Positions 1 through 11,339 of a DNA stretch of 64,000 bases are shown here, in pieces. The stretch's first letter is position 1. Each line of letters begins with the position of its first letter. The notes below the pieces were generated by a model, which worked only from the letters and a program-made list of their open reading frames with translations, was not told where the DNA came from and did no database searches. Both the position numbers and the translations under genes were made by a program. Source of the stretch: Ciona savignyi (taxonomy: Eukaryota; Chordata; Ascidiacea; Phlebobranchia; Cionidae); the NCBI GenBank assembly GCA_000149265.1, contig CH002899.1, forward strand, positions 178,051-242,050, read 5' to 3'.

Positions 1-1193
1 GCCCTTACATGCCTAAGCTTTTCTAAAAATTAAAAATGAATAAACTGGTAATCGACTAAACAAATATTTATAGGTAGGATCATTCATAAAAAATCTGAAA
101 AAAATTACAATACAATAGTGTCGAACTAGTAGTCTTTTAGGTTATTTTTGTAAACTATTTCAAATTAATTTGTGGCATTGTGTCACCCTTGTCTACTACA
201 ATAAGATTTCAAGTATTTCTAATTGTAAACTTTTTTCAATTTATAAAATAGTATACAACTTTTAGCTCTTTAGCCAAAGGGTTTTGGGTTCAAATCTGGT
301 CTCTAGTTAGTCGGTTGTATCCTGAGAAATTGTATGAGTTAGTGGTCCATATTTATACACTATTACAGCACATATACAACAGTTACAAATTGATACTGAG
401 CTTCTATGCCAATAAAATGATTCTGCCCGTACCTATTATAAACAATTTCCGTGGAAATATCCCAAATCTGAACCAGACACAGACCAGGATTTAGTTTGTA
501 AACCAATAATAACCGGGATAATACAATTTTTAGAAGTGTTGACTTGACTAATATGAATTAGAATTTTTTTGGATAAATTACGTTTACCGCAAAAAGCTCC
601 CAATAAGGTAAAAACCAGAGTTTTTATTGATGTATATTTCGTATAGAAATTATTTTATTCAGAAAACATTAATATCAAGTTTGGATTGGTATCTCGGGAA
701 TCCATTAGTTTCTATTTGTAGAAATAAACGTTATACACTCTTTATCACATACTGTATATACCAAAATTGATTTGGTAACCCGGAAACCCGATCGTTTCTG
801 CATAGAGAAAAATAACTTGTATAAAATTCAACCATATACGCACCAAATATTTATTTAGCTATATATTTTTCATTTTTAGGTAAAAGTATCCCATAATGAA
901 GTGTTAACATCGAGTTTACACTTAAAAGCTGATGGTTTAAAACCGTAAATCGAGTCTGTAAGAAATTCATTTTTTCGCCCAACTTAAATTCGCACCTGCG
1001 CTTATGCTTTATATATTAAAAAAGTGAATCCATAAAGTTGTTTGTTTAATAACAGGTAATTAGTAGAGGGCTTAACAAGATACATTTTATATTTTATAAA
1101 AAAAAAGATTAACTAACACTACATGTATGATAGATACGAATACTGGTTTGTCCTCATTTATAGGACAACGACCACCTATTACAGGTGGGAGTT
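1..1193. other. Gene-poor AT-rich flank with a SINE-head scrap
   Basis: I see no supportable coding exon here. Around 265-350 (+) there is a degenerate copy of a tRNA-like SINE head: a B-box-like GGGTTCAAATC followed by the 'GGTCTCTAGTTAGTCGGTTGTATCC' type segment that recurs in better copies at 8.6 and 9.1 kb. The rest is AT-rich unique sequence up to the 4-bp target duplication of the LTR element. Confidence 0.4.
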
Positions 1194-1197
1194 ATTG

Positions 1198-1797
1198 TGT
1201 GGGCTCGCGCTTTTCGAAAGCTGATTGCTTGAGCGTTGGCTGGGTTAGTTTCAGCCGGCTGCCTTACGGTCTCTGGCGAGCTGCGCAGCGGAAAGTCTAT
1301 TCTCCACAGATCGCACACTAATAATTATAGTGACCACGATTTGTAAATTCTAGATCTCAAACTCGCAGTCTAACTCTTGCTTCACTTTAGTTATATTCTG
1401 CGTATCATTCGATATACGATTTATTTGCGAAGCGAGTTACTTAGTACGTTACACAGCATAACGCAAGTTATCTTGTCTGAAGTACGTCATTGTAGGTTAA
1501 TATTGGGTTATATAAATTTCCAGAATATATAGGGAATTTACAAGGTGCGAAAAGTTTACGTGCCAGACGTTTCACATCTGCACGTTTGACTAACTGTGGG
1601 GAATTAGGTGGGGAAACTATGTTAACGATTTAAACGGCAAAAATACAAAGGCCCGTACAAGGTGATAATTACGTAACGGGTAATATTATGTGAGAGTCGG
1701 AAAACTTCAAATGCTGCAAAAACAAACGACGTAAAAACACAAAATATTTAGGACATAAAATAAATTAAAACAAATATATATTAATAAAGGTGCCACA
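1198..1797. repeat. Left LTR, 600 bp
   Basis: Starts TGTGG and ends CCACA. It matches the right LTR throughout. It is preceded by the target-site copy ATTG (1194-1197) and followed at once by the AT-rich interior. It contains a TATA-like TTATATAAAT near 1510 and AATAAA about 10 bp before its end. Confidence 0.8.
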
Positions 1798-3422
1798 ACA
1801 TCTCATTTTTTCCACATTTGTTAAGTTTGGGAATATAAAATCACGGTCTCGTTGAGCATTTCGGATGTTCAGTCGAAATAACAATCGAAGTCATGTGGTG
1901 AACGATCTCACGAAGTTTCGAGCATTTCACACGTTTATCCTGCAAAAACTAGAATAACCTGGTTGGGAGAATTAAGTACAAAGCTAGAATTGTGCAATCG
2001 TGCATAGAAATCTGGTGTCAGGTATGTTAAAGCGTGATAAATGTTATGCGGAATATGTAGTAAAAGTGACATCTCATATTCAAGGTAGCAACGCCACAAT
2101 TTGCATCACATGAGCCATATTTCCATACTTTGCCAGCTAATAAACCAAGGCATGTACGCCTGGTGACTCACTTCCGAGTGAGCATGAAATAAATGCAGCG
2201 ATGATCTCGCTAATGCGACGAAAGCGCAATTAATAAAAACGCAAAAAAACAAAAACCGAGCGACCTGTCATATGTAGGTTTTACGACTCGTAACGAATAA
2301 GGGAAATAATCTTGCGCGGATGTATTTCCATCAACAAACAAAAGAAAACTTTTAGTAAGCAGGACATAAGCCGTGTCTCGTCATTACTGTGCGGTGTTTG
2401 TAAAAGCCTGTTTTACACACGAAATATATTCGGTTCGGAACATCCGACACATAGACTGAGAGGCGATTAGACAATTAGACATCGGATTTACATGCGGCGC
2501 GATTACCATAGCTATACGAACGTATGCTGGTATCGTGCAATAAACTGTGGCGTTGTAAAGCGGGGACGCTCACTTATTTACACGGGCTGAGCGTAAACGC
2601 GCGGGGCAGGGGCTATCTGACTTCGCAGGATAAGAAACAAAACTCGAGCCGCTGCTAAAACGAGTATATAATCGCGTGAACTAGACGCATAATTTGCGTG
2701 AGGCGATTAAAAGAAAACTAACGCCTTGTCGGCGGTAACATTGAAAATCTGGCGCGAACGAACAAAACAAACGTCGTTCGACGTGTAAATGCGCCTAATA
2801 TACCGGATGGATTGGCGCAGCATGGCATCATTGACTCAAGCTCATGATAGCATAATCGTAAAAGCGTTACTGACCTTGTTTAAGATGGAGTGCATGTAGC
2901 AATTGTTGACGGAGCGTTTGCTCTTCGTGTTTGTAAGAAGTCTGTGGAGTAAAACACCGATATTATGCACTCTTGCAACAGCCTAGTACCATCCAACCAA
3001 ACCGAGAACACTAGTATTTGCAATCGTTGCAGACTAATAATTACATATAGTATAAAAAATAATAATAAAATTTACAAAAAAATAATCTAGAAGCTACAAA
3101 AATAATAATACAACCCTTTCATATTTCGTAAAGGGAACGTCGTCTTGCAGATTCTCTTCTTTCGTCGGCGAAGACGATGCTTATCATCTTGATTTCAATA
3201 GAGTGCGTTGTCTTGTTGTATAGTCACCAACTTCGTCCAGCGAAAATGGGGCGTTTCTTACTTGATGCTTGAAGTTGCTTAGTTTTTGAATTTTTGCTTC
3301 TTAAATAAATTGCGTTGGGCCACTCGTCGTTGCCAATGTACGTAAAACTTCTAGTTGAAGTTGACGTCGGAAATTGTTCGTTTCGGGAAGGTGCGTGTCC
3401 ATTATCACGTCGGGCTCAACAA

Positions 3423-4022
3423 TGTGGGCTCGCGCTTTTCGAAAGCTGATTGCTTGAGCGTTGGCTGGGTTAGTTTCAGCCGGCTGCCTTACGGTCTCTG
3501 GCGAGCTGCGCAGCGGAAAGTCTATTCTCCACAGATCGCACACTAATAATTATAGTGACCACGATTTGTAAATTCTAGATCTCAAACTCGCAGTCTAACT
3601 CTTGCTTCACTTTAGTTATATTCTGCGTATCATTCGATATACGATTTATTTGCGAAGCGAGTTACTTAGTACGTTACACAGCATAACGCAAGTTATCTTG
3701 TCTGAAGTACGTCATTGTAGGTTAATATTGGGTTATATAAATTTCCAGAATATATAGGGAATTTACAAGGTGCGAAAAGTTTACGTGCCAGACGTTTCAC
3801 ATCTGCACGTTTGACTAACTGTGGGGAATTAGGTGGGGAAACTATGTTAACGATTTAAACGGCAAAAATACAAAGGCCCGTACAAGGTGATAATTACGTA
3901 ACGGGTAATATTATGTGAGAGTCGGAAAACTTCAAATGCTGCAAAAACAAACGACGTAAAAACACAAAATATTTAGGACATAAAATAAATTAAAACAAAT
4001 ATATATTAATAAAGGTGCCACA
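3423..4022. repeat. Right LTR, 600 bp
   Basis: Direct copy of 1198-1797 at an offset of 2225 bp with no difference noticed. It is followed by the second target-site copy ATTG at 4023-4026. A minus-strand open frame of about 80 codons (3301-3543) runs from inside this LTR into the interior. If the element is transcribed on the minus strand it could be a leader ORF, but it resembles no gag protein I know. Confidence 0.8.
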
Positions 4023-4026
4023 ATTG

Positions 4027-4728
4027 CAGTTTAAAAACTTTCGAAATACGGCAATCCATTTGGGTGTATTAAATCACTGTTTGGTTCGTAAATACCCGGA
4101 CGCGGACACAATCTTACATAAAAAATCATGGGGAAATTCGGTTGTATCTTTTTTGGTTATTACTTTTTCGTTATCAAATTTTAATCTATATTCTTCAAAT
4201 TAATCTGATATCTGGTATATATTAGTTCATACTAGACAAAACATATTACACAAGTGAGTAAACAGTTTTAGACAACATGTTTGGTCATGTGAGGCTAAAA
4301 TATGTTTAACAAACAATTTAAAAATATATGCAATATACCAACAGTAGCAAACGATATAAAAACTCAAAAAAGGAACCTGGGTATAATGTGTGAGTTGGTT
4401 TTTATAAAAAAAAACGTATGTTGGACTTGATTATTATTTCTATGAAACCGAACGTAGATGGAAAACAGCACGATAGTTTAGTTTTTATATTAAAGGTGGC
4501 TATGTAGGGCTATTGCGGTTATATATTTCGATTGTGTTAACCATTCAGCATTACAAAATGCAGTATAGTTATACCACATGAGCCATTTACCGGATACCCT
4601 TTTATATACCGGTATGTTACCAGAGATATTGCATTATCCTGTGAATGCGTAAGACGTTTCTATTTTTTAACCGTGTTAAGTTTGACCCGTGATGGGCTCA
4701 TTGGCCATTGGTTTCTGTTTAAAAGTAA
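4027..4728. other. Intergenic, nothing recognised
   Basis: AT-rich unique sequence between the LTR element and the first SINE. Open frames are short and show no family features or splice-supported structure. Confidence 0.4.
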
Positions 4729-5018
4729 GGATAGGATAGGATAGGATATATTATTCCTGTTTATCCCCGTAAATGGGAAAACCAAGGGGGTTAATACAGG
4801 GGGAATCGTAAGATCACCTCGCGCCCATCGTCGGGTTACCGGAGCTATTGCAGTGTGTTGTGTATGATTTACACGTTCCTACAATTTAGTAGAACACATT
4901 ATTCCGGTGAGTTCGGGTAATGTCCGTTAAGTGCTTGTTCAAGGACACAACTATCCAGCTAATAGCGACCATTTTCGGACCTGCCACCCTTCGACTGAAA
5001 GGCGAGAGGACGCACTTA
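4729..5018 (-). repeat. SINE family 1 copy, nearly full length
   Basis: Minus-strand copy of the tRNA-headed SINE. On the plus strand the 3' tail comes first, as repeated AGGAT pentamers (4729-4749). Then come the body hallmarks 'GGGAAAACCAAGGGGGTTAA' and 'GATCACCTCGCGCCCATCG', the 'AAGGACACAACTA' segment, and a decayed tRNA-like head near 4965-5018. It is diverged compared with the 9.1- and 13.1-kb copies. Confidence 0.75.
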
Positions 5019-5044
5019 ATCACGAAACTAATCTGTAAAAAAAA

Positions 5045-5170
5045 CTTTTTTTAACCGAGCCAAGTTTCGAACCCATGCGCTCGTTACTCGGACCGATATT
5101 TTGTATAGGAGTCGGTATATGTATCGGTTGCGTTAACCATTTGGCCACGCGACCGTACGAACTCCAAACA
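5045..5170 (-). repeat. SINE family 2 copy (tRNA-like head)
   Basis: On the minus strand this gives an A-box-like TGGCCAAATGGTTAACGC, then 'CCGATACATATACCGACTC', then a B-box-like GGGTTCGAAACTTGG followed by CTCGGTTAAAA. The same order recurs at 63.67 kb and, more decayed, at 33.4 kb. The layout is that of a tRNA-derived SINE distinct from family 1. It sits directly against the family 1 copy, so the two may have inserted into each other. Confidence 0.65.
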
Positions 5171-6470
5171 ACTTTTTAGTGTTACCGACCACTAGCGGTA
5201 ATCGTAAATTGGCGCCGATCCATGCGCTTACGTTCTCCCAGTATTTAATGACTTCTGGGCATTCGCAAAAAATATGAAGCAGCGTTTCTTTATCCCCTTT
5301 ACAGAAGACACAAACATCCGAGTCTACTTTCCCAAATTTATAAAAAAAATGTCATTGGTGACTATGGCTCTTAGATTAAGTTTAATTCCCTTCTACCTTT
5401 GGATAATGCGTTTTAAAATAATTCCAAGGACCTTTTGCGGTGAACAACTGCTCTGTTTTTAACCGATCTGTTGTTAGCCTAACGAATTAAGATGGCCAAT
5501 TAATGGACCTCTATGCATGTGCGCAAATGATATGTGCCCCTCTCTTAGTTATTGTATATAAACGAGTATTTTGCTGAGTAGCAATGTTGGCAATTACCCA
5601 ATGTTTCTGCTTGGCTGCGCAACGGTGTTCTCGTTTAGCTGCAAAGTTGTGTAATATTGCGGGAGCAGACGTGCTTCTTAAAAATTAAGGCGTTGGTTGT
5701 GTATCTCCTATAGCTGTTTTATTTAAAAAAAAGTTTCCGATGGCACCAGTGTAATTTTTTTATTTAAAAGTTTGGACGGTTTTGAGTTTAGATTGCAGAT
5801 TTTTAGTTTTTAATTTTTGTAAAAACATATAAGACTTATTGTGGCAGAATTTTAAGTGACAGTCCGATTTGTGAGGTCAGTTTACAAGGAAAGGGAGAAT
5901 AATCGGTGGGACCCCTCCTAAAAGTGGTGATGTAGGTATATTGTCATGGTATGCATCAAGGTTATTTGCGAACTGGTTAATCATTAGGTTTAACTTGATA
6001 AACTATAAGCGTTACGCTGCCCTTAACATTTGTTTTGACTGTGTACCTAACAGTGGCGCAACTGAAAGGGTTTGGTAGTATAATTCATCTGTATAGGGCA
6101 AAGCGCAGTTAAACTTTATTATCTGGGGACTGGTTCAGCATGATAACAGTTAGCAACAAGTGGTGGCAGTTTGTGGTTTCCAGAAGACACATAATAAAAT
6201 TAAATTAGGCACAGCATAATATTCACACAAAGATCGCTTACCATAATATTTTGGCTGTGTTGACTTTTTTAAATTGCTTAAGAAAGCAAGTTAGTAGTTT
6301 CGGAGTGCTTTCCCTACAACGAATTGTGAACAATATAAATATCAAAGAAAGAAATAACATATGGTGGTGTTGTAATTATAGGTTGGTTTTCTTTCTAAAT
6401 AAATTTATTTTTAAAGGAATTAACGTGTCTGCTGGTGCTTAAAAACTCCGTTGAGCTTTCGATTTGCAAA
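5171..6470. other. Upstream region of the sulfotransferase gene
   Basis: No coding exon is supported. Just upstream of the sulfotransferase ATG a pyrimidine/T-rich tract ends in TTTTAAAG (AG at 6415-6416). That could be a splice acceptor, possibly for the spliced leader that ascidians trans-splice to many mRNAs. This is inference only. Confidence 0.3.
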
Positions 6471-7686
6471 ATGAAGGTTATATATGCCGGTTATAGTAAA
6501 ACCGGTACCAAGACAATGACTGCGGTATTTCATCAGTTTGGATACAAGACATACGACTGGCTTGAAAACTCTTGGTACCTTGGTAAGGAATGGAGAAAAA
6601 TTATCCAGGAAGGGGGAACAGTGGATGATTTTAGAAAAATGTACGAAGGCGTTGATGCAATTGTTGACGCTCCTTGTTACTTTTACTGGGAGGAAATTCA
6701 AGCTGCTTATCCTGATGCAAAAGTCAGTGAATTAAGTCTTATGTATACTAAAGTCCGCTGTAAAAATATCTACCTTGCGCAGGAAAATTGTTTAATGAAT
6801 GTGCAACATTTTTAGATTGTTTTCTCGGCTCGAGATGAAGAAACGTGGGTTTCAAGTTTTATTAAGCAAGTAGATTCGATGGCATATAACCCGTGGTTGA
6901 TACTGATGCAAGTTCTCTCATATTCTGGTTGGCAATACTGGAAGTTTGCTAACACGGCTGGTAAGAATGGTGACTTTATAGCTCTTACGTTTACCGTGTT
7001 GTAACATACAAATCTATTTCCCATATTAGCGAACCTTACCATTGGTTATCCATACGTGTATCCTTGGAATAAAATACAGTACAACACGCTACGATGGAAG
7101 CGAATGTATAGAAACCACAACGCGAGTGTTCTCCAGGTACGACACATGCGTTTTTCTGGTGTTGAATAAGACAAGTTAGTTTATTTGATGATTTTTCGCC
7201 GTCAATGGAAAACACGAAAGCGTTATTGCCACGTCCGCCGCCGACCTGCCAGCAGTTGGTTTCGACCCGGTAAAGACAAAGGGACGACGCTTTAAACGAC
7301 TTGGCGAACCGACCGTTTAGATTTATGCTTTGATATTGTTATTTAAATAATTATTTCGGTTTTATAATTCACTTTTTCATATTTAATAGAACGCTCCAAA
7401 GGACAAGTTGCTCGTGTACAATTTCAAAGATGGTTGGGGACCGCTGTGTAAATTTCTTGGTGAAGAAGTACCAGACAAACCATTTCCACGTGCTAATATT
7501 GGAGCTTCTATAATGAGAGAATATATGGAAACCCACCCGATAATGATTAGAATGATGAGAGAGATGATGTTTTCACTTGGAGTTATTACTGTCATTGGTG
7601 TATATGGCGGGTACAAAATTTATCGAAACCCGGAAAGTATAAAAAGTTGGGCTGAAGCGGCTGTAAATCGCTTGAAATTTTGGTAA
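6471..7686 (+). CDS. Sulfotransferase-fold protein with C-terminal membrane anchor
   Basis: Four exons join in frame: 6471-6722, 6816-6960, 7030-7136 and 7390-7686, giving 266 aa. The protein opens MKVIYAGYSKTGTKTM, a P-loop-like PAPS-binding segment (residues ~5-17). It is followed by a 'VDAPCYFYWEEI' block and 'YPDAK' joined to 'IVFSARDEETWVSS', where the R-D-x-x-x-W pattern is typical of the Sulfotransfer_4 type of P-loop sulfotransferase. A hydrophobic helix near residues ~228-246 (MMFSLGVITVIGVYGGYKIY) suggests a tail anchor, so it is probably membrane bound. The start is the ATG at 6471, because the frame upstream opens only from a GTG. AATAAA lies at 7817-7822. The acceptor substrate cannot be told from sequence, and activity is inferred from family membership. 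Exon joins are all GT-AG with matching phases. Confidence 0.82.
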
Positions 7687-7689
7687 CAG

Positions 7690-8597
7690 TTTTCCAAAAT
7701 GTAAAACTGAATGTTTATTCAGTTTTTTTCGCTTTAGTATGTTAGACTAAGTTAAATACTAAAATGAGTATGTTTTTACTTAGTTAAATACTAAAAATGA
7801 GTTAAATACTTAATTAAATAAACGTTAAGTCAAATTTTAATTGGTAGTTGTTTTGAAATTCTATTCCATATGGACAGAAAAGTCACGTTACTCGACGTTG
7901 GCTTCCACATGGTGCATATGGGGAATGTTTAGATTGTACGACACCCCTATAATATAATTTATTTTCAACGTGTACTTCAAAAGACCATTAAATTGTGCTC
8001 CTTTAACTGGTTGTCCTAAAATGACTTATACACAGACATTGAATGTAATTCATGTATGTTGTTCAATCGCCATTTTAACTTCGATAGTTCATACCATTAA
8101 CGCCATCCAAGTAAGGGAATAAAAAGTTGTTGATTTAAAACTATAAGTGAACCCATAAGTTTTAGTTTTTTTTAATTTAATTATTTTTGCTTAGTATTAA
8201 ATAACGGAAAATAAAACAAATCACGAAACAGAAACAGACGACAAAACGAACAGTCGGTATGTGGTTAATCGGTGTTTCAATTGGAGGTTTTTCGTGTTTT
8301 AAAAAAATTACTTGAGAACTATATGTAAACGTGTTTTTTTACTGGAAAACTATTTGCGTCGTAATTTACAATCCAGTACAGTAAGTTTAGTTGGTGCAAT
8401 GTCGGCTGTTTTTATTACAAATGCGACCCAAATCACTTAGTTAAAATAGCCGCCTACAGCTTATCTATCCTTATGACCTATATTAAGCCTAAGCTTTTTG
8501 GTAAAGGCTATATTGTCGTAATTTAATGAACAAAAACAACCAACAGAATAAACTAACTCACAGAAATGCCAAATGATTTATGTATGTAGTCATTATC
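7690..8597. other. 3' flank and intergenic spacer
   Basis: Holds the sulfotransferase 3' UTR with AATAAA at 7817-7822 and short direct repeats of 'ACTTAGTTAAATACTAAAA' type near 7745-7815. The rest is AT-rich sequence with no coding support. Confidence 0.4.
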
Positions 8598-8872
8598 ACG
8601 GTTAGTCTGGTGGTTTAAAGCACGATGCCTTTCAGTCAAAGGGTTGCAGGTTCGAAACTGGTCGCTAGCTAGTCGGATGTGTCCTTGGACAAGGCACTTA
8701 AAGGACATTGCCTGAACCGGGCGGATTAATGGGTTCCACTAAATTGAAGGAACGTGTGAATCACAACACACTGCAATATCTCCGGTAAACCGACGGTGAG
8801 TGATCTAACGATTGCCCGTGTGTTAACCCTTGGCTTTCCCATTTACGGGGAACTATCCTTTCAGAAATCAGT
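8598..8872 (+). repeat. SINE family 1 copy
   Basis: Plus-strand copy. A tRNA-like head (TCTGGTGGTTTAAAGCACG and GGTTCGAAACTGG) is followed by 'GTCGCTAGCTAGTCGG', 'GTCCTTGGACAAGGCACTTA' and the body 'GATCTAACGATTGCCCGTGT', and it ends at the 'CCCATTTACGGGG' block. The pentamer tail is mostly lost. Open frames within it are repeat sequence, not genes. Confidence 0.75.
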
Positions 8873-9094
8873 ATCAGCTACCGATCATTTTAATGAAAAG
8901 ACAGCCCAAGGTGAGAACTTTTGGCCAAGCGACGATCAGCCGAATGCACTTGTCCCTACAACAACAATCCGCGACCAAAAGACAAAAGAAAAAGCAGGGG
9001 TGCTATTTAGGTATAAAAAAATATCACTGAAAATATAGCCAGCGCGTCCGCCAAACATAGACGAAAAACAATCATTTAGTAAAAAAACATTTCC

Positions 9095-9340
9095 GGCCCG
9101 TTGGTCTAGCGGTTAAGTGCGTCGCCTTTCAATCGAAAGGTTGCAGATGAGAAACTGGTCGCTAGCTAATCGGTTGTGTCCTTGGGCAAGGCACTTTACG
9201 CACATTGCCTGAACCCAGCGGATTAATGGGTTCTACCAAATTGAAGGAACCTGATGGGCGCGAGGTGATCTGACGATTGCCCGTGTATTAACCCCCTTGG
9301 TTTTCCCATTCACGGGGATAAACATGAATATCCTATCCTA
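9095..9340 (+). repeat. SINE family 1 copy, best preserved head
   Basis: Starts GGCCCGTTGGTCTAGCGG, which carries a pol III A-box. The B-box region follows near 9143 (slightly mutated), then the shared body, and it ends in ATCCTATCCTA, the pentameric tail typical of the family. Structure: tRNA-derived head, unrelated body, (ATCCT)n tail. Confidence 0.8.
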
Positions 9341-9697
9341 TTAAACTCAAAGGATTCCTGCAAAGAAAAGTCTGCAGCAAATAGCGACCAGTACTGAGGG
9401 ATAGCCAGCTTTAGTTATGGCGTGAAAGTGTGGATCGGTGAAAAAAAGAAAAACCACGTGTGAGCCACCACTATTTTTAAACCTCTGTTGAATGCCCGCT
9501 ATATTTCTCATCACCCTTTAAAAAAATCTTATACACAAAGTGTCTAGCGGTTGTTTCTACACGGAAAGTGTTACAGATGAGTTTGAGTCATCTTTTTTGC
9601 TCGAAATTTCTATATTTATTATGGGTCCCATTTGGAAAAATGGGACACATATTGTTTTTGTCCGTTTTTTTTTTCTTTTTTTTTTCGTCAAACGCTT
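9341..9697. other. Spacer with a T-rich tract
   Basis: No coding exon is supported. A poly(T)-rich run occurs at about 9665-9685, immediately before the tandem array. Short open frames on both strands overlap the T/A run and are not credible. Confidence 0.4.
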
Positions 9698-11330
9698 GAC
9701 AGGCATGGCTTGTGGACCCAACATCTACCAGAAAGGGTAATGGAATCACAACGAAACTCGATAATTTGTTAGACCACATAGTTTAAAAATGCAGAAGCCA
9801 AAATTTTGGGTAATAAATTTAGGGGAATTCCCCTAGGACGTTAAAAACCAAAACAGTATTTTTTAATAAAAATTTACCTTTTTGAGGCATAGCGCTTGAA
9901 CAGCTTCTCTCTTTTTGTTTAAATTTGGTGAAATGTAAGTGCATTAACCACTGATATAACACTTGAAAGAATTAAAAAAATTACCTAGGAAAATACCCTA
10001 AAAAATAAGATTTTGTTTTAAATCATGATTGTGACAGGCATGGCTTGTGGCCCCAACATATACTGGAAAAAGTAATGGAATCGCAATAAAACTTGGTTAT
10101 TTGTTAGACAATATGTCCTAGATATGCAAAAAACAAACTTTTGGGTAATATACCCAGGGGAATTCCCCTGGCAGGTAAATAAGCGAAATAGATTTTTTTT
10201 TTTTAATTAGTTCTTTTTGCGCATAACGCTTAAACGGCTGCTCCAAATTTCAATTAGATTAGATTAAATATAAGTGCATTAGCCACTGATAAAACACCTA
10301 TGACAATTAAAAAAAGACCCAGGGAAATACCCTAAAAAATAAGATTTTGTTCTCAAATCATGATTGTGACAGGCATGGCTTGTGGCCCCGACATCTAACA
10401 GAATAAGTATTAAAATTGCAATTAAACTTTGCCATTTGTTAGACAACAAGGCCTTATTATGCGGAAACCAAAATTTTGGGTAATATACCCAGGGGAATTC
10501 CCCTGGGAGTTGGAAAACCAAAACGGTATTTTTTTTCTAAAATAAGCTCTTTAGGGCATAGCGCTTGGTCAGCTAAAATGTTGGTCCCCTATCCGACGTT
10601 GTACCATTGAGCAAAAAGAAATACTATACCTAGGGAAATACCCTAAAAATTACGACTTCTTTGAAAACCATGATTGTAACAGGCATGCAGGGCCGGTTTT
10701 AGGCCGATTTGACCGATTAGATCAAATTGGGCCCCGCACCTTAAAGGGGCCCCGCGCTAGCGGGGGTCTTTCTGTATTACAAGGTTTAAAATACTACTGA
10801 AACGTAAAATAAAAAGTGAAATAATATTCTTTCTCATAATATCAATTTGTTATGCATCGTAACTAAGTCAAATTTATATTTCTGTGTCTGCCTGTTACGT
10901 CATAATGAATATGGTTGCTAAACAATATATCGTAAATTAGCACCCACATTACCTTTAATTTGTTTTATAGCAAGTATTAAATGTCTATTTTTGTAGTTTG
11001 TATGTACTGGTATGTATTTTATGATATATAAACACCCATAAATTTTGCTATAAAGAGTGAGGGGCCCCGCCATCACATTTCTAATTGGGCCCCGCGGTTC
11101 CTAGCACCGGGCCTGCAGGCATGCCATATCGCGCCGACATCTCCAACACAAGGAGTCGCCAAAGCGGATTAAAACTGTTTGTTAGATTGTCTAACAAACA
11201 TCTAGACTTTGATAACATTACTCAGATATGTAAAAACAGAAATTAATGTACTAAGCCCAGTGGAATTCCCCCGAAGTAATAAAACTCAATCGGGCTGTTT
11301 TGGGAATTGACCTTCATTATGACAAGAAGC
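9698..11330. repeat. ~335-bp tandem array with GGGGAATTCCCC palindromes
   Basis: Units begin near GACAGGCATGGCTTGTGG at 9698, 10033 and 10368, with a decayed fourth at 10678 that is split by a MITE. Spacings are 335, 335 and 310 bp. Each unit carries a perfect palindrome centred on GGGGAATTCCCC: 9820-9835, 10154-10171 (18 bp), and 10488-10507 (20 bp), with a broken version near 11256. A second conserved block reads 'GGGAAATACCCTAAAAAATA'. GGGGAATTCCCC fits the NF-kB/Rel half-site consensus on both strands; any binding is inference. It could equally be a satellite whose palindrome has no function. Confidence 0.8.
10688..11115. mobile_element. hAT-type MITE, 428 bp, inside the tandem array
   Basis: The ends read CAGGGCCGGTT... 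and ...CACCGGGCCTG, imperfect terminal inverted repeats. They are flanked by a perfect 8-bp duplication CAGGCATG (10680-10687 and 11116-11123). 8-bp duplications and CAGG-type ends are hallmarks of hAT transposons. Subterminal GGGCCCCGC motifs occur near both ends. No transposase frame is present, so it is non-autonomous. It splits the fourth array unit, so it arrived after the array formed. Confidence 0.85.
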
Positions 11331-11339
11331 TCAAATTAA

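Larger units (their letters stand above)
1194..4026. mobile_element. Non-autonomous LTR retrotransposon with identical LTRs
   Basis: Two 600-bp direct repeats, 1198-1797 and 3423-4022, look identical on line-by-line comparison. Each begins TGTGG and ends CCACA, the inverted TG...CA ends expected of LTRs. The pair is bracketed by a 4-bp duplication ATTG at 1194-1197 and 4023-4026. The 1625-bp interior (1798-3422) shows no gag, protease, reverse transcriptase or integrase reading frame, so the element would need enzymes in trans (LARD/TRIM-like). Orientation is unclear. Read on the minus strand, a purine-rich stretch abuts the LTR near 1800-1815. Read on the plus strand, a TATA-like TTATATAAAT lies at about 1510 and AATAAA near the LTR end at about 1784. 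No convincing primer-binding site was recognised. The perfect LTR match implies recent insertion. Confidence 0.8.

Noticed and set aside
1198..4022. Simple segmental duplication or assembly error
   Set aside because: TG...CA ends with 5-bp inverted termini and a flanking 4-bp target duplication are better explained by an LTR element, though long reads would settle it.
8796..9038. 80-codon plus-strand frame
   Set aside because: It starts inside a SINE family 1 copy and is repeat-derived.
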